Assembly (NCBI GenBank): GCA_015501055.1
Contig: JADNYV010000011.1
Span: 62,001-126,000, forward strand
Direction: 5' to 3'
Length of the DNA: 64,000 nucleotides
From: Mucidula mucida
Taxonomy: Eukaryota; Basidiomycota; Agaricomycetes; Agaricales; Physalacriaceae
The translations under genes and the position numbers were made by a program. The notes beneath the pieces were generated by a model. The model searched no databases. It was not told the origin of the DNA and saw nothing but the letters and a program-made list of their open reading frames with translations. This document shows positions 1 to 11,448 of this stretch, in pieces (positions within the stretch are counted from its first letter, which is position 1; each line of letters opens with the position of its first letter).

Positions 1-775
1 CCCATCGTGCCGAAGAAGGAGTGCAAGGTTGGTCAAAGGACCCAGAGCAATATATGTTATACTGCGCTCTGGGAATTCGATGATGAGGTCTAGAGAAGTC
101 TCCAAGGCAGACTTGGTTGAAGGGCGAAGATAAGGGTGATCTTCCGTAACATTGGTAGTGCGTATTTCCGGGTGGCGTTCAGAAATCCCACCGAGGCCGT
201 CTCTGGACAATTACGTTGAGTTTGGTGTTATTCTTCGTGAAGGATGTCTCACCTCCCATGAAAGTATTGGGCGCTATGCAAGTCTCCCTCTAATGGGCGT
301 TCACTCCCGGCGACGAGTATCGGTCTTGACGAGGACGAAAAGTTTGTAAATCGTTGCTTGTCCTCGGGGTGATCATTGCAGTGTGTCTCGAGGGCAGCGT
401 ACAGTTTAAGAATGTTATCGCTGTATATGACCGTTAGTAGCGCCAGACGCATTTACAGGAGCTGAAACTCACTACGAGGATTGAATATCGGTGTTGCCTG
501 CGACGTATGAGATGCGCCAGTTACGCAACCGGAGTTCTCACCAAATGAAACATTGATGGAGAGGATCTCGAGCTCGGGAGAGGCTAGAGCGAAGAGACTA
601 TAGACGCAAGCGGTTAGAAGGGGAGGAAGTGGACGTTGAGTCAATCTGGACTTGCATTGCGATGATATCGTCCACACCCGGGTCAGTATCAACTGCGAAA
701 ATGAACTAGATGAAGATACGAAAGCAGGAAAAGAAAGGACTTACTGATAACAGGTATCCTTCGCTCGACTGACAT
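1..775 (-). CDS. Inosine-uridine preferring nucleoside hydrolase, 3' end outside window
   Basis: Hydrolyses the N-glycosidic bond of ribonucleosides (purine/pyrimidine salvage). Exons on the minus strand: 745-775, 656-692, 542-597, 473-497, 253-420 and 1-202 (continuing off the window). The joined frame opens with the family calcium/ribose signature DTDPGVDD at about residue 12, then a run matching IAILFALASPELE, later HGRDGLGG and ALGPLTNLAL, all hallmarks of the family. The second intron (598-655) only works with a GC donor (gcaagt); a GT donor at 646 breaks the frame. ATG at 775 is chosen because the family starts just before the DTDPG strand; an open frame continues upstream. The C-terminal half is not in the window. 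Confidence 0.9.
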
Positions 776-1439
776 GGGCGTTGAGAAGAGAGCAAATTCT
801 GACGCATTCGATCGCTGTATCTGGATAGTTAAGATTATCAGATAAGGCGAATAATCAAGTTCACCTGGTCCCTGGACCTTTGCTGTCCCAGGGAACGTCA
901 ACGCAGTACTAGCGGTATCGAGCGCGTTGATCTTGGAGCTAATTGACGCTGGCGAGGGTAGACATTCAAAGAACAGAACCACGGAGAGACTGTACGACTG
1001 CCATGATCCATGGGGCCGTCAGCTAAGTAGTAGGCACACGACGGGAGGGAAAGAAACGGAGGACACGAACGACTCTATATATATATACTGCAAAACGCAA
1101 TCTATCCAAATGCGGACGCATAGGCGCAGGAAGTCCTAACGCGGAAAGGAAGAAGCATAGAAGGTCGGGGCAGTGAGCTCATAGTCGCGCAGACGACGCC
1201 GATTTGTCGAATGTTACCGAGCTAACGTTTGGCGGGCACGAACGATGGAGTCTACCATTACTATAGAAGAATACACACTTTTTACTAAAGGGCCCTTTGA
1301 AGAAACACGATGTAATGCTTGCCAAATGGATCCTATCCCATATGTGCTCGAGTTTCTTGATGCCAGTAAAATGCTCTCATACCCAGCTACTCTTTCTTTG
1401 CGTCAAACTGCTCATCTCCGATCAGCAGCCTCAGCCCGC
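776..1439. other. Intergenic, promoter side of nucleoside hydrolase
   Basis: Lies between the start of the nucleoside hydrolase and the 3' end of the F-box-like gene, both on the minus strand. A short TA run is at about 1076-1086. Plus-strand open frames here and across 1245-1845 have no family features and are antisense to the next gene. Confidence 0.5.
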
Positions 1440-3085
1440 TCATATTATTCTTCCCTTCGCTTCCTCCTTGCCGCCTCTGAAGTATTTCGCGACAGTTGCC
1501 GGAATACATTGCTCCATCAACACCGTCCGCAAATGTCCCAGTCCCGGCTCATTCAAGAAAGGCTCAGGCGAAACGTTGATAGTGAGAGCGTCGAACTGCA
1601 AGTTGTCATCAGACAAGGTTGCATCCAGTATCCCCCAGACGATTCGTGCTCCCCAGCCCGTGGCCATGGCTTCCAGCGGAACATCTATAGTCAGATGCAA
1701 CACGAGCTCTCGAAATCTCGAATTGGGCGGGACGGCGGCTAAGCTGTCAATATACCACACAAAGCGATCTTCGTCGAGTCTGAGTAACGTGAAGTCGTTA
1801 CGAAACCTTAGCTCCATCTCGGCGCATTTGACCCCGGCGAGGTAAAGCGGTGTATCAGCCGCGCCTTCGACTAGTGAAGAAATATATCAGAAGATGAAGG
1901 AAACCATAATAATGAAGAACGACGCATACAATCTGTGAAACCATCCAACCACAAAAAGCTCAGTCCATATCGGCGAACAAGGTTGTTGATACGGATCACA
2001 GTTGTCTCAGTCATCGCTGATCCCCCAGCATATATCTGTAGAATGCTCACATCCTCCAACGGCGACCACTTGGTACTAGCGAGGAAATCCATCAACATGA
2101 GCATAACACATCCATGCGACTCGGATAATGTCAGCTCGAGCTCTGACACACTCAAGAACGATGCATTGCGAGGTTTGTCCAAATCCCACGTCGTCCAGGT
2201 TGCATCCCGGTCCCAATCGTGAATAAAGCTCTGGAGCGATGCCTGGTCCCAAGGATAAGCCGCGTCAGGAAGAAGAGAGAGGTCAGAAACACAAAACTCC
2301 TCCAGCCCCGATTCCTCCCAGTACAAGAGGAACGCGTTGAATGCAGAGACGGAGAAGATGCAGTCGTTGAGGGTGAGGTGCGTCACAGAGGAGTCTCTAA
2401 AGACGTGCAAATCGCCATGAAAATCGATCGACGTGTTTCGCCAGTGGTGAAAATGAATGCCATCGAGTTCAAGACTGGTCAATTTGCGCATGTTGGGAAT
2501 ATAAGACAAGAAGGAGACGAAGTAAGGACGAGCGGCAGGAGCGGTAAAAGGACTTTTCTGAAGCACATGTTTTCGAACGCCTGTCCAAGCGGATAAGTGA
2601 AGTGTCGTGATGAATGAGGAGGCATTGGAATCGTTGCGTAGGGTTTGGCAAAGATTGCGGAGCGACGCGTCGATTTGGTGATCATTGGCGCGAATAGAAA
2701 TCTTTGCGAATACGACCTTGCGAATGAGAGCTATCGTGTCCGGCCAGACCAGGCAAATTGCGCATAGGTCGCGAATGAGTGCCGCTTTTGCTTCATCGGA
2801 AGCTGAGCAGGCGCATGGAGATAATTCCCGGATGATGAGAGTTTTGAGTTCAAGAGGAATGCTAGTCTGTTCTCATGCAATCAATGATTGTATTGTATGA
2901 AAATGCGATGACGGACACGTACCATAGTATCTGACGCTAGACTCGGTCTTGATGAAGGCGAGCTGGTCATGTAAAAGAGGAAGATCCTCAAGTTGGTATG
3001 GAGTACGATGCGAGTCAAAGATGTGGTACGAAGGTAAGAGGCGAATAATTATAGGGGGTTGAAGCCGTTGAACGACTCGGCATCC
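1440..3085 (-). CDS. F-box/LRR-like basidiomycete protein (start unresolved)
   Basis: Exons: about 3085-2919, 2861-1930, 1870-1440, with introns 2862-2918 (gtgtcc...tag) and 1871-1929 (gtatgc...tag). The joined protein has IPLELKTLIIREL after the first intron, the usual position of the F-box-like helix in this expanded Agaricomycete family, then leucine-rich stretches such as LTSLELDGIHF and VTHLTLNDCIF, and ends in KEEAKGRII. No strict F-box motif is seen. The first exon is open back to a TAG at 3086-3088 but contains no ATG, so either a further 5' exon exists or the start is lost. Probably a substrate adaptor for SCF ubiquitin ligases by family analogy; the target is unknown. Confidence 0.65.
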
Positions 3086-3284
3086 CTAATGCCGTCCGAT
3101 CGTACGCTGACTCAAATCACCACACTACGGTACCAGATGCGCCCCCTACGTTTCGTCAGAAGCTGACAAACAATAACGAAGGAACGAGTGTACTACTCGA
3201 TCCGCACATAAGGAGCTGGTGTTTACACATAGTGCAACGCAAGGTTTTGTATTTTCTGCACTACAACAACGAAAAGATACACCT

Positions 3285-4527
3285 TTATGAGGTGACCGTC
3301 CAGACGCGCAGCTGGTTGTCGGTGAAACCCGCAAACAGAGTCTGACCATCCGCAGACCAGGCGATGGACACGCACTCGGGTTGCCGGTCATCCTGAGCGT
3401 CAGTGTACGCGGGCTTGAGCTCGTCAACAATGGACCTGGGAACGATCTAGTTAGCAAGAACAGCCGAACAAGGTTGGGAGTACATACTTGCTCTCGAGGT
3501 CGAATATTTTGACGCAGCTGGCAGTGGCAGCGCACAGCCAGTATCGGTTGGGGGAGAAGACGAGGGCGTTGACAATGTCGCCGGCCTCGAGGGAGTAGAG
3601 GTGCTTGCCCTCGTTCAGGTCCCAGAGCATGGTGATACCATCCTTTCCGCCCGAGGCAGCGAGGGAACCATCGGGCGAGACGGAGACGGTGTTGATGTAG
3701 CCAGTGTGTCCATAGTGGTTGGTCTTCAGCTTGAACTTGGAGAGTTCCCAGACCTGGAAGAGGTTGTCAGCGAAGTGTACGGAAAACACGAAAGAGGCTC
3801 AGAGATCTTGGTGGAAAAATAGTCTCATAGGACGAATGTCCTCTGAAGTAGCAAATATAAAGATATAACATCATAGCCGAGGGGGTGGACGGAATGGGGT
3901 ATACCTTGACAACACGGTCCCATCCACACGAGACAATGACGGGGTTAGAGACATTGGGCGAGAAGCGTACACACGATACCCTGAACAGGATCAGATGAGG
4001 CAACTACGCACAAGGCTGCAACTCACCACTCGCTGTGTCCCTCGTCTTTGATATCATATTTACATTCTCCAAGAGTATTCCAAAGTTTGATAGACTTGTC
4101 GCGCGAACCAGAGACGATCTGCCTGTTGTCGGCGCTGAAGCTGACGGACAAAACATCGGAGGTGTGGCCAACAAAACGGCGGGTCGTGGCGCCGGTGTTG
4201 AGGTCCCAAAGGCGCAGTGTGTGATCCCACGATGAGGAAAGTGCAAACTGGCCATCGGAAGAGATGACAACGTCAGAAACAAAGTGGTTATGGCCGTGCA
4301 GGATTCGTTTTGGGTAGCCGTAGGAGCCCTCATCGCGCGTGAGCTGCCATACGATGATGGTCTTGTCTGTAATCCGCTTTACTTAGCGTGCAATAAAGAT
4401 TAAAAGTCGCGATTATACCTCGGGAAGCAGTGAGGATCATGTCGGGGTTCTCCTGCGAGGTCGCGACGGCGGTCACCCATCCCTTGTGCCCCTCCAAAGA
4501 TCCAAGAAACCGCAGCTGATCAGTCAT
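3285..4527 (-). CDS. RACK1: RACK1/Asc1-type WD40 ribosomal scaffold
   Basis: Seven-bladed WD40 protein that binds the head of the 40S ribosomal subunit and links translation to signalling. Five exons: 4419-4527, 4027-4366, 3905-3980, 3488-3753, 3285-3435; 313 residues, the family length. It begins [19 protein letters not shown] and has the conserved [24 protein letters not shown] and [11 protein letters not shown] repeats. An in-frame ATG at 4584 exists, but 4527 matches the conserved family start. The third intron (3754-3904) is about three times longer than the others and holds a snoRNA. Divergent from the adaptin gene across about 400 bp. Confidence 0.97.
3796..3878 (-). ncRNA. snR24: Box C/D snoRNA U24 (snR24-like) in RACK1 intron
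   Basis: Read on the minus strand inside RACK1 intron 3: a GGCT/AGCC terminal stem, box C ATGATG (3869-3874), the element ATTTGCTACTTCAGA with its D-prime-like box, a C-prime-like ATGAGA, and CACCAAGATCTCTGA ending in box D CTGA (3799-3802). Both guide elements match those of U24, which in yeast also sits in an intron of the RACK1 orthologue ASC1 and directs 2'-O-methylation of large-subunit rRNA. Host gene, position and both guides agree. Confidence 0.93.
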
Positions 4528-4928
4528 TTTTCGTCCTGGTCGTGGTCGGTGATGGATAGCGTACTCGATCTGGAAGGTCGTCACGAGTCACTAGCCACTG
4601 TGACTACTGTATAGTTCCCGGCAATCTCCTTCACCGCCCATCTCGATATTGGTCGTACCAACCATTGCATCTGACATGTATTTCATCGGAGGCATATACA
4701 CTTGTAGCAGAGAACCAGCATGATACCCAAGTATTCAGTACTTTCTCACCTCAGCTTTATTCAATCGAACGCGCCACACAACAATCTTACTTACTTCTTC
4801 AATCAGTCGCGACATATCATTTTACTTTTAATTTCATTCGATAGCTTGTAGACCCGCAAACATTGTTGGTGCAGCAAACACGAGGCTGGTCGGACGAACG
4901 GACCGGCACATGGACTCGATCGACCAAT
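4528..4928. promoter_or_regulatory. Divergent promoter region, RACK1 and adaptin
   Basis: About 400 bp between two divergent start codons, so it must carry both promoters and 5' leaders. No specific binding site could be assigned with confidence. Confidence 0.5.
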
Positions 4929-7900
4929 ATGGAAAGAGCCGCCTCGCCTCCTCCCCTCATGGACGTACCCTACAGGTCTTCGGGCTCATCTAGCAGACAG
5001 CATTACGCACTTGTACGCAAAGTAGAAGCAGAGCACTCCTCTAGTGTTGCAGATCAGCACCTTCTTCTAGAAGTGGAGGTCGTCAGAGGACAGATCAGTG
5101 ATCCCGGCCTTTCTCTAGTGAGTTGGCGTGATTTACAATTGCAACATAGCCGTTCAATACATTTAGAAACAATGTAAAGAGCTCCTCATAATCCTGTTAT
5201 ACTGCCATAGTGCTGTTACGTCCAACGTCTTTGAGCACGACACGTTTCACTTTGCCATTCCTCATGCGCTCAACTTGGCCGAGGCGGGAGCCACTGTTCG
5301 AGACAAGAGGTTAGGTGCGCCATTCATACGTCGGATATGCTATTTCTTACATGAAAATAGGTCATCTCTTTTGCACAGAAATCATGCCTTCCAATCATGA
5401 ACTACAATTGATGCTTGTGAACACGTTACGCAAGGTATGTAACTCGTGCTGAACGCCGAATATGCCTTTAGCGGTATCTATAGGATCTGGAGAGTGTTGA
5501 AACAGCGCGAATTTGTCTTGCATTGGACAACCTTATATCCTCGTCAACAGACGATATGATCCCTGCAGTTCAGCCTCGCCTCCACGACTTACTCGGGCAT
5601 AACTCGTCAGTATGTGCACTTGCGAGGAATCCTTCTTGACCACTTATTGTGCATGGTAGACCTCACGTTCGCCGTCGCGTCTTATTAGCGTTCAGAGCGC
5701 TATCACGTCACGACGAAGGTATAATGCAAACATTAGCGCATTCGCTGTTGCGACGACTGAAGGACCCGGACGCGTCGATATCAGCTGCGGCGCTGTTAGC
5801 TGCTACTGCATTCGGCAAGGTTTTTCAATTCTTCGTGTTTTCCAAAGGCCGTCGAACTTATCGCATGGCAGAATGATGAACTATACAAGCATGTAAACGA
5901 GCTTTTCGCTTCTAGTCCGCATCATCGGTCCAGATACTGGCTCCTGGTAGGCATGCGTGCAATGCAGATCATTGGGTATATTCATCTCTAGAGTTCATAT
6001 GTCTTTCGTTGACTTTGATCAACAGGTTAAGAGACGACCATCTTCATATCGTGATTAGACTTATACGAACAGCAGCAGCTCACAAAGACTATCGTTTGTG
6101 CGCTCCAATGACATTTGACATCCACTGATCCAATTCTTAGCAATATTACTGGCTGCCTATCTCCTCATTTCGTCAATGCGAAGCGAGAGTTTTTCAACAG
6201 TATCACCAACCTCCAGACGCGCATTGGTTACCGACATTAGGGATATTCTGTTCTCCGAGGATCCAGATGAACAATACCTTTTCCTAGCGTGTATTGAGTG
6301 CGTTGATCCCAAGTGGTGGGCCGGCACAACACCCGAAGTACCTACACTCCTTGAGGAACAGGAAGTAGGGCGTTTTATGCGTTTTCTGGACTCTCCCGAC
6401 TCCCTCATACGCCGCAAGGTATCGCTGTCTCACTTCTCTATACGACACCTCGCTCAATGTGGATAAGGTAGTGACCATTCTCAACAAAATTGACCGGACT
6501 ATTGTTTCCACGTTTTACGCGCAGTCTGTGGAGAATATACCAGATGGACTTGCATTCGACAACAAAGTCGAGTATACCTGCCGCTTGCTTGAGGTTCTGG
6601 AGCTCCAATTCGCCGACGATGGAGAAGGTTACGCGCGCCAAGTTATAGACTTGTTCAAGAAGCTGGAGCCATCTGCACCGGAATCAGCCCGCCTCTTAGA
6701 TGTTGCGGTTGAATTATTGACCTGCGTCCGCGATAGTGCGTTGTTCGTTCTTCAGCTTTTGGTCTCCTAGCCGATGTTTATTTAGATACGTCTATGTTCA
6801 AGATAGCATCGGCTACCATCTTCGTGGGCTTCTTACTTGAAGGAAACGATGTCGGTCCGACGTTGATGGTGGTTATCGCCGCTCTGGCGTGCGAGTATTG
6901 TGGTGCACTATCTTTTCCGCCGGAGGATATACTGAATGGGCTGTCAACGAGACTCCTTAGCCTTTCTGGTAAGCTCGATATCATTTCGGCTCCGTTTTTT
7001 CCTCTGATGCGTGTATAGTCTCATTGCAGGACGTCTGCCTTATTACAATGTTACGGGTATCTGCAGAGTGCGACCACGTGTCGGACGATGTGCGGACTGT
7101 GGTATCGCATCTGTCTGGCCTTTCAAAGAGTTACATTCGCAAGGTATGTCCGCATCTTCTGAGCTCCTTGCGTAGCTCATTTCTGTAGCGCTGCGCCCAA
7201 TTTCTAGATATTTCGTCTGACAAAGAGCTTCTTCTCCGGGCCCTGCACTCGGCCAAGTCGTATACGGTGAGTACTCTTGAATATAATAGCGCTGCCATCT
7301 TTAGGCTGACGAGCTACGGTAGCTTCCCCATGTCGTCGAAGCTCTGGCTAATGTTGGCACCGAAGGCACGGTATCGTCTGGACCTGGTAGTGCACACAAA
7401 GGCGCGACAATGTCGCCGTCATCATCGCCTTCCTTGTCTGCCAGCAAGTTGCGGTATGCCGCATATGACGCGCCCACTATTCCCAAACCGCGACCTCGGC
7501 CGCGAAGACGGGCTTCGGTGGCGAGGAGTGAGACTGATAGTCTTGATTCTGTGCTCTCTCGGACGATGACCCCAGGGGAACTGGCTCTTGCTACGCAGGA
7601 ATTGGAGGCCTTGTCTTTGGTTCGTGGTTGTGCTGTTGACAAGAGTTTCATTAATATGATAATATCAATAGTCGCCGCCCCCACAAACGAAGGAACCGGC
7701 GGTAAGAGGAACGGTCCTTTGATAGTTGGTACTTGTTCTCATAAAATTTTCGTTAGGCGTCGAGACCGGATTTGATAGCGTTTGATACTCCATTCCTCAC
7801 GGACCCACCTTTGGTGGACGATTCGGATTTGTTCCGGAGTGAGAACCCTGCGCCTGAGGATTTTGAAGCGCTGTGGAACTCGTTGGAACAGGCTACATCC

Positions 7901-8215
7901 TCCAGGGGGTGGTTCGAGGGGTCGCTGGATGCTCTAGTGGAGCGGCTTAAGAGCCTGCAGGACGTCAAGGTGGTGATTGTTCCGCCGGAAGAGGCGCCGT
8001 TTATAGGTGCATTCAATTCTGTCTTTGTTCCTTTCCGATATTGATCCAATAATTAAGGCGAGGTCAAGGTCTTTGTGCAGTCGTCAGATAAGAAGGCCCG
8101 TGTTGCGCTCCGTGTGAAAGCGAGTGATGAGGAAGGGTGTTTGTGGAGGTTGAGATGTGCTGACGCGCAGATGAGGGTGGTCGTTAAACGGTTGTTGAGT
8201 GACGAGGGAGATTGA
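4929..8215 (+). CDS. AP-4 epsilon-like large adaptin
   Basis: Large subunit of a clathrin-adaptor-type complex for vesicle sorting. It starts MERAASPPPLMDVPYRSSG; exons 4929-5117, 5167-5314, 5361-5434, 5484-5605, 5660-5819, 5848-5975, 6026-6093, 6141-6418, 6468-about 6738, then several to 8215. N-terminal adaptin solenoid pieces include GHLFCTEIMPSNHELQ, DPDEQYLFLACIECVDP and LIRRK; a proline/arginine linker lies near 7480-7520; the C-terminus ends LLSDEGD. AP-4 is preferred to AP-1/2/3 because of the short C-terminus with no recognisable large ear and resemblance to basidiomycete proteins so named. Two junctions, 5820-5847 and about 6739-6758, need introns of only 28 and 20 nt to keep frame. 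They are true micro-introns, sequence errors or lesions. Confidence 0.6.
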
Positions 8216-8858
8216 GGCTTGGGGCGCACTCATATATACACAATGGATTTATGTAGCGATCTTTTGACCGGGAATGAAGCATAGGTTGTCGGCCTTGCTT
8301 CGAAATGTCACTCGATCCAGAATAATCTATTTGGGATTTTGGATCGAAGTTCGAACCGTATTGCCAGAGGCGGGCCCCGGTTCTTCTTGTTCTATGACAG
8401 GGACCCAAATCCTGGATTAAAATCATATTTCTTTCGGTATATGGCAGAAATCTATTGCTTCTACTCACTAATACAGCTAATTAGACAGTTTAAAACACTT
8501 CCTGAGTTGCTTGGAGCCTGAAAGGAAAATTCTAACATAATGTTGAGGGTTCTGTTAGCTATGCTCTTCTACTGATGGAGCGTGGGGAGGTCGCGCAGTG
8601 TTCAATACTTCGGACTTCCTGATTTGAGGATGTCTCATTGCCCCCCCCCCCTCCTGCAAGGCTGTGGTTGGACCAGGTTCCCTGGAAACATTTCTACACA
8701 AATGTATACACACAGTCAAATACTCTTCCACATGATCCGCTAGATCTTGGTCTCGAATAATAGTTCTATTCTAATGAGTTTTCTACGCCACAATTCGCGT
8801 GAAGGGTTCGTGTCACAGAACGTGACGAAGATTATTCCGACTCGATCACAGCTCGATC
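8216..8858. other. Intergenic with an 11-C homopolymer
   Basis: Terminator side of the adaptin gene and promoter side of TTI2. A run of C at 8641-8651 is the only notable feature; no supported gene is seen. Confidence 0.5.
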
Positions 8859-10444
8859 ATGTCGTCGCTTTCCCTTCTACTCTCACGTCTTACGATACCG
8901 TCTGATTTTGCGCGTTATGAAGCAGTATCTGATCCAAAAGTCATCTCAGAGCTGGAACTATGGAAAGACGCCGCGTCTCGTGTCTTATCCGAAGTGAAGA
9001 ATTTACTGGATGAGAAGATATCAATACAAGAGCACGCCAATGTGGTATCCGCTGTGGCGCCTTTCACTGCCGCCGACACTTGGGTAACGCCCGAGTCGAA
9101 AATCGTGTCTTCAGGTGCGTGTGGCGCTTGTTGCGGTTTTCTTCCTGCTCAATTCTGCGCAGATATACTGCATCAGTTGCCCGAACCAGATGGTCAGCTT
9201 TTGGAGCATATTCTCATCCACAACGTGAAGCCGCTGTTCGTTTCGTCACCTCATCCACACCTGAATTTATCGACGGGTCGACGATTGGCGCGTCCGGCGG
9301 GGGGCCCGATGAATACGCAGGATTTCTTTGAAGGGCAGACTTGGAAGGAGCATCCTGGTACCGCGGAGGTTGTGCTGTACGTTGTGCAGAATCTCAAGGT
9401 ACGGTGGTGTACCCTATCCTCCAATGTCCCTCTTAGATTTGAAGTAGGCCAGCGAGTATGAAGGTGTCTGGCATCTCGTCATTCCCCCGGTTATGACACT
9501 GCTCGACGACTACCAAGGCCTGTATAAGCTGCGGGGCGTGCAAATAGTCGCTGTGATGCTGGGCAACGTACCTGGCCAGCTTCTCAAACGCACCGGAGTC
9601 GACTCGCTTCTCATTCAAGTACGTTCATGCCGAACTACGACATTACTTGTACTCACCTTTTTCAGTCATTGTCGACATGCATGGGGCTTATACGCGACCC
9701 GGAGTCTCCTGATCTGTTGCGGACATCAATAGCGGCTTGGTTGACTCTGACAACGAAGACAACGGACGTAGGGAGCGCGGAGCAATTTGACAGGCTTAGT
9801 GTTTTGCTTGGTGAACATATCATCGGATCCGTGTGGCTGTACGGGTCTGCCATTGCGCCTGTCATCCTTGCTACCGTAGAAGCCCTACCGCCTGTTGTAC
9901 GCCAGCTGGGAATTGGGAGTGCGCGGTTTTTGAAGGTTTTGCCTTCCCTTCGTGGCGTATTCGCTATGCTTACAGCTTCTGGGATAGGCACTTATGTACC
10001 AATTGCTTTATCCTCTTCAGCAGAATTCTGCGGATACTGAGATGCAGCTGAGATCGATAGACGCTCTGCTGGTGGTCATGAAGGAATGTGCTCCGCGGAT
10101 ATCGCATTGGAGTGGAGCCATCTTAAATGCTGTGGCTCGCTGCTTTGTTACAATGCAGGAAGATGGTATGAAGCATGATTGGTGTTTGTCTAGTCTCTCA
10201 ACGTGAGTATATAGGTAAGGTTACGAGCGAGCTGGCCATATCGCTGCGGAGAGTCTGCCAGGAGCTCTCAAAGTTGTGTCCTTCGGTAGTCGAGGTAAGA
10301 TTTTGCCAGAAGTTTGATGTGCCTCTGTCTGAATGCCGTTTGGAATAGGATGGATTTCCTCGTCTTTTGAGATTGGATAACGATATGTTTTGTGATTTAG
10401 TTGGAGACCTGGTAGTCAACCGGGAGACTGAACATTCCGTGTAA
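8859..10444 (+). CDS. TTI2: Tti2-family protein of the TTT (Tel2-Tti1-Tti2) complex
   Basis: Helical-repeat cochaperone subunit that, with Tel2 and Tti1, supports maturation of PIKK kinases (TOR, ATM/ATR types). Exons: 8859-9114, 9163-9398, 9448-9618, 9666-9935, 9988-10165, 10215-10294, 10349-10444; 428 residues. Recognised by the family blocks QDFFEGQTWKEHPGT, YEGVWHLVIPPVMTLLDDY, LKRTGVDSLL and AWLTLTTK, and by the conserved MKECAPRI near the end. The first intron (9115-9162) is 48 nt and stop-free, so its retention would add 16 residues without breaking the frame. No other TTT gene lies nearby. Confidence 0.85.
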
Positions 10445-11448
10445 AGTCGAGTGGCGAGGAACTTGAAGGATGCCGCTCACGCTTCGATGGAGGGCGGTTG
10501 TTGAGTTAGGTGGCGCAAAATCTTAAATCACGCCTGAGGCCTTACAATCATCAAAATTTGTGAGGCCTTAGAACTCGCTCTGAGCACAACAATCCAACTT
10601 GTGAAGCCTCAGCATCTGTCTGCTCGCTGGAACTACCGGCACGACTGGCGCACATAATCACAGAAAACACCAGTGTCTCTGAGATGGTCTTCAGCACTCA
10701 GAAGTTCCATTGTTGACCATTAGAAGTGCCAGCTTAGAAAATCTGGAATATCTAAGTAGTGGCTCTTGAGCTAGGCTACTGCTACCGTATCAAACCTGAC
10801 GGGCTCATCCTATGGGTAGAAGTTTGGCATAGGGACTTATGATAGCCATATTAGATAGTCCTTGCAGTCTTCGTGACCCAGCTGAGTATACACTTCCTTC
10901 CTTCCTTCCTCTTTGTGTCTCCCTGGCTTGACATACATACTACTACTAGACAACGCAAATACTGGACATGGCCCGCGGCATGTAATTTAGCTGTATTATC
11001 CCAAGTAGCTTGATATATTTTCTGCGGCGGCTGTGCGAATTCTATAGATCTGATTCTGCCAAGGTCAACGTTCAAGCAAAGTTCAAGTTGTGGCGATGAT
11101 GCGTTCGCCGCGGCAGGCAAAGCGGCAGATCATTTCGGAGGCAGAGCCGATAAGTCCGCCGCGTTTTTTCCCATACCACAACATTCAGTGAAGCCTCAAG
11201 AGCTAGCGCTTATATGTTCTTGTGCAGCGCTATATGCTCGTATTGCTGTTTCAATTTGGTGTCTGCAATGCCTAGCCAATCACAACTTATCATTGTTCCA
11301 AGCTTTCTCAGTTCATATGGACGGTATTGATTCCTTATGCAAGTCTTATCTATCGGTCAATTGCAATTTTTCAATAGATAACTGACGTAGTTCTCTTCTT
11401 CACAGATCATAGAACAAGAACAGCTTCTTGCCTACCGTGACTCGCACC
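10445..11448. other. Intergenic, 1 kb, short imperfect repeats
   Basis: TGAGGCCTTA occurs at 10535-10544 and 10561-10570, with related tgaagcctca downstream at about 10603 and 11190. A CTTCCTTCCTTCC tract is near 10892. No supported coding region; the right end is the amidase promoter. Confidence 0.4.

Noticed and set aside
1245..1845. Two overlapping plus-strand ORFs of 165 and 182 codons
   Set aside because: They lie antisense to spliced F-box-like exons, have no ATG-to-stop domain content, and disappear under the minus-strand model.
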